From assembly GCA_963383645.1 (NCBI GenBank), contig OY726561.1:136672904-136736903 (forward strand): DNA of 64,000 bases, read 5' to 3'. Of the stretch, positions 1-9,717 are shown piece after piece. The notes under the pieces are model-generated. The model did not search any database, was not told the origin of the DNA, and worked only from the letters and a program-made list of their open reading frames with translations. The translations under genes and the position numbers were made by a program. Source of the stretch: Muscardinus avellanarius (Eukaryota; Chordata; Mammalia; Rodentia; Gliridae). Each line of letters begins with the position of its first letter. Position 1 is the first letter of the stretch.

Positions 1-144
1 CAGCCACATCTCCCAGGCAGCCACGCCCTCGCCAGGGAAACCACTGGCACTTTGTAGCGTAGGATACTGGCGAGCTGTGGTGCGTGACGATCAGGTATAG
101 TGGATACACCATCGTCTTCAATACTTCCTTTCTTCCTTTCTTTT

Positions 145-561
145 TGGTACTGATAATTGAACCCAGGGGCATTCTACCTCCAAGCTATACCCTCAGCCCA
201 TTTTTCTTTTCTTCTCTTTTCTTTCTTTTTTCTTTTGTGTGGTACTAGGGGTGGAACCCAGAGGCTTTCTACCTCCGGGCTGTACTCCCAGACCTATTTT
301 ATATTTTATTTGGAAACAGAGTCTCACTAAGTAGCCGAGGCTGGCTTCGAACCTGTGGGATCCTCCTATCTCAGCCTCCCAAGCGCAGGGATTACAAGTG
401 TGCGCCACCATGCCCGGCTTTTTATTTTTCATTTTGAGATAGGGTCTTGCTGAGTTGCCAAGGGTCTTGCTAAATGGCTGAGGCTGGCCACAAACCTATG
501 ATCCTCCTGTCTCAGCCTCCCAAGAATCGGGATTACAGGCTTGCACCACTGTGCCTGGCTG
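145..561 (-). repeat. Nested pair of B1-dID SINEs
   Basis: An outer antisense copy is split into its ID half (145-205) and its B1 half (420-561). A second antisense copy (236-419) sits between them, with the diagnostic ggctttctacctccgggct of a different subfamily. Confidence 0.8.
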
Positions 562-1002
562 ACTTAAAATATTTTCTATTCGCAGTAGGTTTGCCAGGAC
601 CTAAGCCCCAGCATAAGTCATAAGCTGGGGGGCACGTGTAGACCTTTCTCTGCCTGTCCCTCTGGGCCAGTGGAGACAGGGACCTCGAAGGCCCAGCTGC
701 AGGCGTGCGCGGGAGAGCTTCCGCTCCCAGACACTGCGACGTTGCTGCTTCTCCGCAGGGCTTTTCTTCCTTGTCCACTACAGCTCAACTGCAAAGGTGG
801 GGGCGTGCAAGCCGGAGTCAGGTGGCAGTGGCTGCGTGCCACTCCAGTGGCACCAAGGGACAAGGACAGAAAGGAGGCGGAGTCCATTCACAGACCCCCC
901 TAGAACCTCTCCTTCCAACAAACTCCATGCGTGGTGGCACCCGTGAAAGAAAGCATGGGATAGAGGCGATTTGATTTTCACTTGTCTGCAAAATGGGCCT
1001 CC

Positions 1003-1207
1003 CAAGCTGGGCATGGTGGTGCACACCTGTAGTTCTAGGACTTGGGAGGCTGAGATAGGGGATTGGCAGGTTTGAGGCCAGCCTCAGTGACTTAGTGAGA
1101 CCTACAGTTACCTAGTGAGACTCTGTTTCCAAATAAAAAATAAAAAGGGCTGGGGGTGTAGCTTGGAGGTAGAATGCCCCTGGGATCAATGCCCAGTGCC
1201 AAAAAAA
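1003..1207 (+). repeat. B1-dID SINE
   Basis: Full-length copy: B1-like half from gctgggcatggtgg, an A-rich linker with aaataaaaaataaaa, then an ID-like half starting gggctgggggtgtagc. It lies 210 bp from ICA exon 3. Confidence 0.88.
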
Positions 1208-1416
1208 GTCCCATTGGTGCAGCCCCACTGGGGTGCAATGGGCTCTGGGCAGCACTCCGTCTTGGCCTGTGGATGCCCCCACAGCCTGCAGCACCCAAGG
1301 CAGCACCAGGGACAGCACCCTCAATCCAAAGAGCTCCAGTATAAAGCGGACAGAGTCCCCGCCTCCCACGGTGGCTGGGATGTCGCACCAGTCCTGGGCA
1401 CCCAGGGAGAACACAC

Positions 1417-1525
1417 CGTCTTTGGATCCATAAAACTCCGCCATAATGGGTTTCAGGTTGTAAGGGGCCAGGCCTGCCTTGGCCACCAAACTGCCATCAA
1501 GGGTCACGGCCTCTGCTTCGTTGGC
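1417..1525 (-). CDS. Transferrin-family exon 3: N-lobe with first metal-ligand region
   Basis: Acceptor ctctttcag, donor GTGTGT, 109 nt. It encodes [20 protein letters not shown] and then [14 protein letters not shown]. The Asp of VTLD is at the position of the iron ligand Asp63 of serotransferrin. The next exon, expected to begin near the PQTxYYAVAVV strand with the Tyr95 ligand, lies outside the window, so iron binding cannot be judged. Confidence 0.85.
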
Positions 1526-1641
1526 CTGAAAGAGAGGAGATTGACTGTGAAGGGGGCTGTCACCTCTGAGAAAGACGATGGTCTAGCCATTGCCAGGGAC
1601 GCTCATGCTGAGTCTTAGTGAGCTACAGTAGATGGTGGAAT

Positions 1642-1647
<6 letters not shown>

Positions 1648-1685
<38 letters not shown>

Positions 1686-1754
1686 TATAAAAATGGGTCT
1701 GGGAGTGTAGCACGGAGGTAGAAGGGTTTCCAGGAACCCCAGTACCACATACAT

Positions 1755-1812
<58 letters not shown>
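1648..1812 (+). repeat. SINE right half between two microsatellites
   Basis: (TG)n at 1648-1683, then the ID half of a short-subfamily SINE (1684-1747, ggtctgggagtgtagc), then (CATA)n followed by (CA)n to 1812. Confidence 0.8.
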
Positions 1813-1895
1813 TTCCCTTATCACAGACTTTTACATTATATTTTAACAGTTTTGCAACTCTCTCCTATGATATTTTCCTGTCTATTACTTTATTT

Positions 1896-2060
1896 GTTTG
1901 TGATACTGGAGATTGAACCCAGAAGCATTCTACCCCTGAGCTATACACCCAGTTCTTTTTTATTTTGTTTTGAAACAGGGTCTCGCTAGGTTGCTGAGAA
2001 CCTCTCTACTTGCTAAGGCTGGCCTTGAACCTGCGACTTTTGTACCGCCACAGCCAGCTT
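1896..2060 (-). repeat. B1-dID SINE
   Basis: Antisense copy with the ID half at 1896-1952 and a diverged B1 half ending near ccacagccagct. Confidence 0.75.
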
Positions 2061-2333
2061 TTTATTACTTTAAATGTCATGAGACCACAACCTTAGGCTC
2101 TTGTCCCCCGATTAATGATCGTAGGTATGTGAGAATGACATTCCTTGTAATATATTTATTTTTCACCAAACAAATTTATTCTTTAATAAATAATAGTAGC
2201 AAAATTGATCTTTATATACTTTCTAGGTATGCAAACATCTAAAAATATTGATATTTTTGTGTGTTGGCTACCTTCTATCCATCTCATATCTTGCTACATC
2301 ACCAAGAAATTCTAAAAACAATGTTAGGTGGAA

Positions 2334-2430
2334 CTCCTCCCCTCCTCCTCCTCCTCCTCCTCCTTTCCTCCTCCTCCCCTCCTCTTCCTCCTCCTCTTCC
2401 TCTTCCTCCTCCTCTTCCTTCTCCTCCTCC

Positions 2431-2465
<35 letters not shown>

Positions 2466-2483
2466 CTCCTCCCCCTCCTCCCC

Positions 2484-2518
<35 letters not shown>

Positions 2519-2572
2519 CTCCTCCTCCTCCTCTCCTCCTCCTTCTCCTCCTCCTCCTCCTCCTCTTCCTCC
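2334..2572 (+). repeat. (CCT)n microsatellite with CTT and CCC interruptions
   Basis: About 240 bp of almost pure pyrimidine on this strand, in intron 2 of the transferrin-family gene. Long Pro/Ser/Leu reading frames here are products of the repeat. Confidence 0.95.
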
Positions 2573-2578
2573 TCTTTT

Positions 2579-2651
2579 TTGGTGCTAAGATGGACCCAGG
2601 GCTTTGACCAGGCCAGGCAGCCCTCTAGCGCCGAGTTACCTCCCCAGCCCG
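2579..2651 (-). repeat. Old ID-type SINE monomer
   Basis: Antisense ID with the long middle region still present (ccagggctttgaccaggcc, then gagttacctccccagccc), unlike the shortened ID halves of the abundant SINEs. Confidence 0.6.
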
Positions 2652-2841
2652 ATGCTGGAGTCCTCTCAGATGCTCTTTAACATGCTAGCTAGGCTTGCAT
2701 AGATGTCTCACTGAGGCTGACTCCTTCTCTCTCAGGTCCAATGAGCATGATTCTGACTAACTGCTGTTTGCCCCACAGGAGCAAGGGTGGAGGGAGGGAG
2801 CGTGGGCCTCCCAGGCTCCCGCTCAGGCAGCTGTGACCTAC

Positions 2842-3014
2842 CACGATGGCCCGGATGCAGTCAAAGTAAGAGGCTCGCCTCACGCAGGTGACGAGGGGAC
2901 CGTCCGCTGGAAGAACTTTCTTCATGTTGTCATGGAAACTGGAGCATTTAGCGGATTCAGCCTCCGACACGGTGCACCACCTTACCGTCTTTCCAGGATT
3001 CTCCTGACACAGCC
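2842..3014 (-). CDS. Transferrin-family exon 2: start of the N-lobe
   Basis: Acceptor cttctctccccag, donor GTAGGT. The 173-nt exon encodes the first N-lobe strands with KTVRWC, AKCSSF, LVTCV and FDCIRAI. The four cysteines correspond to Cys9, Cys19, Cys39 and Cys48 of serotransferrin, which form two disulfides. It joins exon 3 in phase 0. Confidence 0.85.
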
Positions 3015-3067
3015 CTGGGGAGAGAAGCCAGAGGCCTGATGGAGAAGCCAGTCACTTTCTCTGCAGG

Positions 3068-3298
3068 CAGAAGGGGTTGAGACAGGAGGCTCACAGGTTG
3101 GAGCCCAGTGCGTGGTAATTTCACAAGATCTTGTTTCAAAATAAAAAATAAAATAGGGATGGGGGTGCAGGTCAGTTCAGAGATAGAATGCCCCTGGGTT
3201 CAATCCCCTGTACCACAAAAACAAAGAAGGAAGGAAGGTTGGTTAGTTTGAGACCAGCCTCAGAAACTTAGCAAGACTCTGTTTCAAAATAAAAAACA
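3068..3298 (+). repeat. Two partial B1-dID SINEs
   Basis: A 5'-truncated copy at 3068-3222 with both halves, followed by a left-half fragment at 3228-3298 that runs straight into the next SINE. Confidence 0.75.
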
Positions 3299-3299
3299 A

Positions 3300-3561
3300 G
3301 CTGGGGGTGGTAGCGCACGCTTATAATCCCAGTACTTGGGAGGCTGAGACCTGGAGGATCACAGTTTGCAGACAGCCTCAGCTAGTGAGGCCCTTTACAA
3401 CTTAGTGAGACCCTGTTTTAAAATAAAGAATAAAAACTAGGGCTGGGGGTGGTAGCTCAAAGGTAGAATCCCCCTGGGTTCAATCCCCAGTTCCACAAAA
3501 AAATAGAATAGGGCTGGGGATGTAGTTCAGTGGTAGACTGATAGACTGCCTCTGGGTTCAA

Positions 3562-3604
<43 letters not shown>
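3300..3604 (+). repeat. B1-dID SINE, extra ID monomer and (GT)n
   Basis: Full SINE at 3300-3500, an additional ID half at 3511-3563, then a (GT)n tract at 3564-3603 in the position of the SINE tail. Confidence 0.82.
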
Positions 3605-3606
<2 letters not shown>

Positions 3607-3689
3607 ACACACACACAAATTCATTTAACTGTCTGTATACTTAAAGTTCATTTTTTATGAAAAACACTTGGATAGGAAGGATTAGAGAA

Positions 3690-4020
3690 GAAACAGGCTG
3701 TATGCACACCGAGGGTGGGTGGAGGCAGTCCCCTAGACGGGCAGACCACTCACCGCCCACCCCTGCTCTTTGCAGCCAGTGTGAACATCCCCAGGGCGCT
3801 GGTGGCCACCCCTACTGAGCACAGACAGTTCTGGAGTCCTACAAGAGCAGGAGACCTAGAAGGAGGTGGAGCCCGAGGTGGAGACCCAGGCCCTGGAACC
3901 CTCGGCCCCCGAGGGCTCGGGCGGTCTGTGACTGCACCTCTGCTTGCTCAGTTCTGTGTGAGCTACTTTGATCACTTTTCTCTCTTTTGCAACCAAATGA
4001 TGATTTAAAAAAATAAAAGT
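3690..4020 (+). other. Unassigned stretch ending in a polyadenylation-like signal
   Basis: Non-repetitive, GC-rich sequence that ends with AATAAA near 4011 inside an A-rich run. The open frames have no recognised homology. It may be the 3' end of an old retrocopied transcript or plain intron; I cannot decide. Confidence 0.25.
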
Positions 4021-4048
4021 TTCTCTGTTCAACTAGAAAACTGAGCTT

Positions 4049-4855
4049 TGGGCTGGGTGTGGTGGCACAGCTGGCAATCCCAGCATTCAGGAGGCTGAGA
4101 CAGGAGGATAGGGGTTTGCGGTCAGCCTCAGCTACTCAGTGAGGCCCTCTGCAACTCAGTGATGTACTGGTAGTGGGAAGAGGGTTTGAAATGTATTAAG
4201 GTATAAGTATTGGGAAAAGAGTTCCAATTTTAAAAATATATCCTTTATACTAAGAAGGCCAGGGCTAGCAGAAAGGAGGGACTTGTAATTTACATTTCTA
4301 AAGGGAAGGAAAGAAAGCCTGAGAGGCTCCTTTACATTTCTGAAAGAGAAACAAATGGCCTAAGGGAAATGTGAAGAAATCCCAGATGCCTGAGAGAAAC
4401 AAATGGCCTAAGGGAAATCTGAAGAAATCCCAGATGCCGGAGAAACAATTTCACACTAGATATAGGGCTAGCATATCTACAGATCAAAGGACCTTCCTCG
4501 GACTTAGACAGGATAAAAATTCAGTAAACTGGAGTTCGTTGGCATTTTCATTCGAATTGCCCCCCTGTGTCGGCTCCGGCACAGGGCTGTAACTACCTCT
4601 ATATTTCTACCTTCTAATAAACTTCTTTAAATCTGCAGCAGCTGTCCAAGCGATGAATACTTATTCTTGGCTTAGGACAAGAATCCACGGTTTTTCTGTT
4701 TGTCTCTGTGTGTCTGGTGGTGGGGGGGGTTATTTCACACCACACACCTTCCCCCCCCCAACTTATCCCCCGCAACAAGTGAGACCCTGCCCTGTTCCAA
4801 AATAAATAAAAAATAGGGCTGGGGGTGTAGCTTAAGAGGTAGAGTGCCCCTGGTG
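4049..4855 (+). repeat. B1-dID SINE split by a solo LTR
   Basis: The B1 half (4049-4162) is cut in gcaactcagtga, and the copy resumes at agtgagaccctg (4778), running on to its ID half. The whole solo LTR at 4163-4777 lies between the parts. Confidence 0.88.
4163..4777 (+). mobile_element. Solo LTR of an endogenous retrovirus, 615 bp
   Basis: Begins TG (tgtactggtag) and ends CA (ccgcaaca), flanked by the 5-bp duplication AGTGA at 4158-4162 and 4778-4782. It carries a 46-48 bp tandem duplication at about 4349-4443 and a polyadenylation signal AATAAA at 4616-4621. No primer-binding site, internal region or second LTR is present, so it is a solo LTR left by LTR-LTR recombination. Because it sits inside a SINE it is younger than that copy. 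The retroviral class is not certain. Confidence 0.85.
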
Positions 4856-5150
4856 TGGATTGTGGATGTGGCAATACGTACTTGTAATCCCAGTACTTGG
4901 GAGGCTGAGACAGGAGGAGCACAGATTTGTGACCAGCCTCAACCTCAACTATTTAGTGAGGCCCTCCACAACTTAGTGAGACCTTGTTTCAAAATAAAGA
5001 ATAAAAAAAAATAGGGCTTGGGGTGTAGGTCCCATCCCCAGTAACTGTAAAAAAAAGAGAGGGAGGGAGGAAGTGAGGGAAAGAAGGAAAGAGAGGAAGG
5101 AAGGGAGGGAGGGAGGGAGGGAGAGAGGGAGGGAAGGAAAGAGGGAGGGA
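4856..5150 (+). repeat. B1-dID SINE followed by a GGAA/GGGA-rich tract
   Basis: SINE at about 4856-5052 with a truncated ID half, then purine-only sequence of ggaa, gggag and gaaag units to 5150. Confidence 0.8.
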
Positions 5151-5153
5151 AAA

Positions 5154-5552
5154 AGCTGAGCTTCAGGAAGCAGATTTGGGCCTCAGGCTGGTCCACCAGC
5201 CAGGGAGGAGGCAGGGGCTGGGGCCCACAGGGACGGCTCTGGCTTGTGAACAGGACTGATTGGGAAAATGACCTTTTGATCAATGTCTGACGTTGCCTGG
5301 AGTGGAGAGAGAGGCAAACAACAGGCCCTGGGGAAACTGCTCTAAGCCTAAACAGTTCTGGCCAAAGGCTCGCCGGGCTCTGGCAGAAGGCGGCCTCTCT
5401 GAGGGAGCTGAAGGGTGACCTCCACAGGCTTCTCTCTGTTCCCTGATTGTTTCATCTTGCTTTATGGAAGGTGGACGGCCACCCCCTGGGGACAGCTGGA
5501 GGCGGCCATCTCCCTGACAGAAACTTAACCGTCTATAACATTCCTAGAGCCA
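5154..5552. other. Unique intronic sequence
   Basis: No exon, repeat or conserved motif recognised in this part of intron 1 of the transferrin-family gene. Confidence 0.6.
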
Positions 5553-5747
5553 GTCATGGCGGCGCCCGCGTGTGACCCCAGTACTTGGGAGGCTGAGACT
5601 TAAGGATCGCAGGTTTACCCCGGCCTCAGCAACTTAGGGGGGCTCTCAGCCACTGGGTTGAGACCTTGTTTCAAAATGAAAAATAAAAATAGGGCTGGGA
5701 GTGTAGCTCAGAGGCAGAATGCCCCAGGGTTCAATCTGTGATATCAC
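5553..5747 (+). repeat. B1-dID SINE
   Basis: Diverged full-length copy; the first bases read agtcatggcggcgcccgcg and the ID half is cagaggcagaatgccc. Confidence 0.82.
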
Positions 5748-6044
5748 CAAAGATAAAAACAAAAACAAAACCATCTTCTAAAATGTTCCTAACGTGAGAC
5801 CCCACTTCTACAGCAAGACACAGACAAGAACTGATGTGTTGATCATGACCTGTAAACAGGAGGTAAAAGGAGGAGCTTTGGCGGGGGTCTCCCGCCTTCT
5901 CCCGCTCACCTCTTTGACAGCAAGAGTAAAGTGTAAGCGCATTTATCAAGGCCCTGTCCAGATCAGTGGGTAGGGATGGGGGTGGGGGCGGTACCCCGAG
6001 TTTCCTTGCTACTTTGTTCTAGATTTTTGTTTTGTTTTGTTTGT

Positions 6045-6237
6045 TATGGTACTGGAGATCAAACTCAGGGACATTCTACCTTCAAACTATACCCCAGTCC
6101 TATTTTATTTTATTTTATTTTATTTTTTGTTTTTGAAACAGGGTCTCACTAAGTTGCTGAGGCTGGTCTTGAACCTGTGATCCTCCTGTCTCTGCCTCCC
6201 AAATATGGGGCTTACAGATGAGTACTCTGTGCCCAGC
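6045..6237 (-). repeat. B1-dID SINE
   Basis: Antisense copy with a (TTTTA)n linker expansion at 6096-6125 between the two halves. Confidence 0.82.
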
Positions 6238-6595
6238 AGGGCGTTTCCCTGTGACTGTAGTTGGGTCACAGTTGTGCCGTCTTCCCAGCCCGCCCCAACT
6301 TAGCTCCCTGCAGGGCCCTGGGGTGTCTGTGCTAGGCCAGGAGGGCGCCCACACGCTCCCCCATGGAGGAGAAGGGACTGAGGAGCCAGGGAGGGATCCT
6401 GGCTTTTCTGACTGCACCATTACCACCCTCCCACTGCCCAGTTAGGGTGGGAGGGAGCCCACCCTCCCAATATGAAAAGGGGCCCTGCGTCTGTATGTGA
6501 GATTTGCACTAGTGAAAACACACCTGTCCCTGGGCTCTGCCCACAGCCCTGTGTGTGGTGAAAAGACAATTTTTTTTTCTTTCTTTCTTTTTTCT

Positions 6596-6825
6596 TTTTT
6601 GTGGTACTGGGGATGGAACCCAGGGACATTCTACCTCCGAGCTCCACCCCCAGTCCTATTTTTTATTCTTTATTTTGAAACAGGGTCTCACTGAGTCGCA
6701 AAGGGCCTCACTAAGTATCTGAGGCTGTGGGCGAACAAGTATCTGAGGCTGTCCGCGAACCACGATTCTCCTGTCTCAGCCTCCCCAGTGCTGGGGTCAC
6801 AAGTGTGCACCACCACGCCCGGCTG
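6596..6825 (-). repeat. B1-dID SINE with internal 24-bp duplication
   Basis: Antisense copy longer than usual because a 24-bp unit starting aagtatctgaggctg is present twice, at 6713-6736 and 6737-6760, with two base differences. Confidence 0.85.
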
Positions 6826-6999
6826 TGAAAAGACAATTTTTATCCAACTCAGAGAGGTCAAAGACAGCCTGGGTCGCACTGCAGCCGAACGAAAGCAGGT
6901 GGATTCCTTTCAAGAGTGATGGCTTTTCCCCTTTGGCCCACAGGCTGTGGGGCTGCTGGCGCCCGGCCCCTCCCCCAGCAACCACCGGGGCGAACTCAC

Positions 7000-7042
7000 C
7001 CAGGGCTAAGGCGCCCAGCAAGACGAAGAGGACGAGCCTCAT
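7000..7042 (-). CDS. Transferrin-family exon 1: start codon and signal peptide
   Basis: The ATG at 7042-7040 begins MRLVLFVLLGALALG, a short Arg then a hydrophobic core, which is a typical secretory signal. The donor GTGAGT follows at 6999. The 43-nt coding part ends in phase 1 and completes a Gly codon with exon 2, giving a leader ending ...GLCQ before the mature [10 protein letters not shown]. Serotransferrin leaders instead read MRLxVGALLxCAxLGLCLA, so this points to a paralogue. The 5' UTR extends an unknown distance upstream; I see no convincing TATA box. Confidence 0.78.
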
Positions 7043-7373
7043 CTCCCCAGCGGCGGCAACGGGCCTGCGGGCTGGTCTGGCTCCCAGCCCTGGCCCTGGG
7101 TCTTCTTCACTTGCCCAGAGAGGGTGGATCCGCCTACACAGAAAGGTGCCCGCCCCGCCATCACACTGCCACTCCCTCCCCAGCTGCTTATCTAGCCAGC
7201 AGCTCCCAGGCTCCCCAAACACCAACTCCCTGGGGCCAGGAAAGCGCGCGCACGAATGCACAGAGTTTGGGGGTCCTTGCGCTTCCCCCTGAAGCGACTC
7301 TGGAGACCCTCTGAGGTCCCGCGGGAGGCGCCCGAAATGGCCAGACGGCATCCCTCAGCTCTGGGGCTCCTGC

Positions 7374-8193
7374 TGTTGTGCCTTGCTTTAAGTGTTTTAA
7401 GTTAGATATTAAGGCTTAGTTCAAGTTTTGCTAATACAAAATTTGTTATAATCATTAGTAAGATCAATAATTTAGTGTGTTTTTTTAGAATTTATATCGT
7501 AATAGAGTTTGATTCTATAAGTTTTATTTTAGTCTTAAATTTAAGTTTTTTAGCTTAACTTCCTCTTGAGATTTAAATCCAGGCACCGGGCGGGAAATAA
7601 CTTATAAGAAAATTCCCACAGCAGTTATAGAACAAGCGCCGGCCGGAGCCAGCTCCACTGCCCTTGTGTCTGGACAAACATTCCATAGATAAGAGACCCT
7701 CTTCCGTGAGCCCCTGCCACCCCTAAACATCCAGGCTTCTCAGGCAATTTAAACATAGGAGTTATAAATTTAAAAAGTGTATACCTTCCCGAGCCTGCTC
7801 TCCCTCATCTCCTCTATCTAACTGGCAGATAGAAAGACAAATGGGGCAAGGAACCCCGGCTGTCCTGGGGAGGGGGGGTAAAACACATCCCGTTATCTCA
7901 TTCTTCAACATCTGGGTAAACATACCGTAAGAGGAGGGACCCTGTTCCCAGGTCAGTGGTGTGCTTTATGGTTGCTTTTCAGGTTGTAAACATCAAAAAT
8001 GTCCAGGCTGATAGAATGACTAATGACCTTGTAACAAGATGCTATATAAGGGGAGGGTTAACAAAAGACGGGCCCTTGTCATGATCTGCTGAGCAGAGGT
8101 GCTTGGGTCCAGGTTCCAACCTGTTAATAAAGTGTGGCTTTTTGGACAAACAATTGTCTATGGACAGTTATTCTTGCTCGCTAGTGTACAACA
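7374..8193 (+). mobile_element. Solo LTR of an endogenous retrovirus (ERV1-like), 820 bp
   Basis: Ends are TGTTGT and ACAACA, an inverted repeat. The flanks carry the 4-bp duplication CTGC (7370-7373 and 8194-8197), the size typical of gammaretrovirus-like ERV1. A TATA box TATATAAG at 8043-8050 and AATAAA at 8126-8131 mark U3 and R in plus orientation. There is no internal region. It lies about 330 bp upstream of the ICA start codon, in the space between two divergent genes. Confidence 0.85.
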
Positions 8194-8352
8194 CTGCCAG
8201 GGGAAAGTATGCTAAGTTTCAAGAAGACTGAAAGAACTTTTAAAATACGGTAAGCGTGCATGAAACTTCGCAGATCCTTAGTGTGCAGCGTGACTGATTA
8301 TCACCCAGCAAACACGGCCACACAGCCAGCCCTCTCTCAAGAAACAGAAGCT

Positions 8353-8557
8353 CAAGCCCAGCATGGTGCAGATTTTTAATCCCAGTACTGGAGAGGCTGG
8401 GACAGGAGGATCACAGAGCAGGGTGACCTGAAGACAGCCTCAGCAAGTGGTAAGACTCATCAACCTCGTGAGATCCTGTTTCAAAATAATAAAAGGTGGG
8501 GGCCTGGGGATGGAGCTCAAGGGTAGAAAGCCCCTGGATTCAATCTCCAGCCCAACA
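8353..8557 (+). repeat. B1-dID SINE
   Basis: Diverged copy; its linker carries cagcaagtggtaagactc, a variant seen again near 55750 and 60700. Confidence 0.75.
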
Positions 8558-9243
8558 AAGAGTTTATCTAGTAGATAAATAAATGTACATAAATATCTCA
8601 AAAGTGGGTTGAGCAATCCCCTCTGTGGGCCTGTGGACAAAACCCAACAGGGTACAGGGACATCTGGCCTCCTCAAGTTAATGATCCACCAAGAGCTAAC
8701 AGACCCTAAATCCAGCGGGCTGCGGCCTCAGGCCCTGGAGCAAACGCTGAAGACTTTTATGTACAGGGACGAAGTCACAGCGTGAAGGAAGCACGTCCGT
8801 GGGGCCAGCGCCGTCTCCTGGGCGCAGGCTGTCATTAACAGCAAGCGGTCAGGCTGTATTGTGGGAGCAGCTTTAGTGACTGTGTGTCAGGGACGATCTT
8901 TGGGAAAATAGAGATCTGTAAATGTATGGCAGGACCAGGCACTGGAGTCAGCCCAGAAGGGAGATGCTATCGGTCACCCCTCTCCATCAGGAAGAAAGCG
9001 AGGTGCAGACAGGTTAAGTGACGCGCCCAGCTCACCGACGGGTGCGTGGCCAGGGTGGCATTCAAATGAGACACCTGTTTCCACGGCCCCCGCTCTCCCC
9101 CTAGGGCCCCAGCTGTTCGTCCCTGGAGCACACCTGGGGAAGCCCCCGCTGACAGAGTGGGACAGCACTCAGAACCTCTCTTAGGTCTCTCTCTTGTTTT
9201 AGGACCTAGATCCAGTCAGTTTTTCCAGCCTTGAACAACTCCC
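8558..9243. other. Intergenic sequence with a probable MIR fragment
   Basis: Mostly unique. About 8990-9085 (gaggtgcagacaggttaag onward) resembles the antisense core of a MIR element. Confidence 0.45.
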
Positions 9244-9271
9244 TAGTTTTTTTTTTTTAATTATTATTCTC

Positions 9272-9514
9272 AAATTCCCTTTAATTGTGCGGGGGCGTGG
9301 TGGCGCACGCCTGTAATCCCCGCGCTTGGGAGGTGGAGACAGGAGGATCGCGCAGGTTCCAAGTCAGCCGCGCTGGCTTAAGAGACCATTTCCAAATTTA
9401 AAAAATATAAAAATAGGTCTGGGAGTGTAGCCCGGAGGTAGAAGGGTTTCCAGGAAGCCCCGTACCACCACCAAAAAAAAAAAAAAAAGAAAGAAAAAAA
9501 TTCCCTTTAATTGT
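9272..9514 (+). repeat. Short-subfamily B1-dID SINE with 17-bp target duplication
   Basis: The element at 9289-9497 is flanked by identical copies of AAATTCCCTTTAATTGT (9272-9288 and 9498-9514). It has the short B1 half with gccgcgctggcttaagaga and the right half ggtctgggagtgtagcc, then a pure A tail, so it is a recent insertion. Confidence 0.92.
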
Positions 9515-9717
9515 TGCTTGCAAACTGACCCATTCTTCCCTGTCTCTTTCAAAGAGACATCCTGTTACCTTCTTTTCCCTGCGGCTTGGCAGCCTGTGTT
9601 CTACTGTCCAGGGCACACAGTTTCAATAAATGTTTGCCCACTCAGAGACTCCTGCTGCAGCAGCCAGGATTATCTACTGCCTTCATTTAGGGTGTTGGAA
9701 ACTTAAACACAATGCCC

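Larger units (their letters stand above)
1..7042 (-). other. 5' part of a transferrin-family gene, probably inhibitor of carbonic anhydrase (ICA)
   Basis: Three coding exons (7042-7000, 3014-2842, 1525-1417) join in frame on the minus strand with lengths 43, 173 and 109 nt; the last two equal the lengths of transferrin exons 2 and 3. The gene continues past the left edge. Family role: secreted two-lobed iron-binding glycoproteins; ICA is a plasma paralogue that inhibits carbonic anhydrase and has lost most iron binding. ICA is favoured because the signal peptide departs from the conserved serotransferrin leader, because N-lobe residues such as CSSF, GPLV and [10 protein letters not shown] recall ICA, and because in mouse the ICA gene is the one next to Topbp1. 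Serotransferrin is the alternative. Confidence 0.7.

Noticed and set aside
2248..2680. Pro/Ser/Leu-rich frames
   Set aside because: Translations of the (CCT)n repeat in all three frames.
1417..7042. Lactotransferrin as identity of the left gene
   Set aside because: Its locus is elsewhere in mammals (human 3p21), and the N-terminus lacks the Arg-rich start of lactoferrin.
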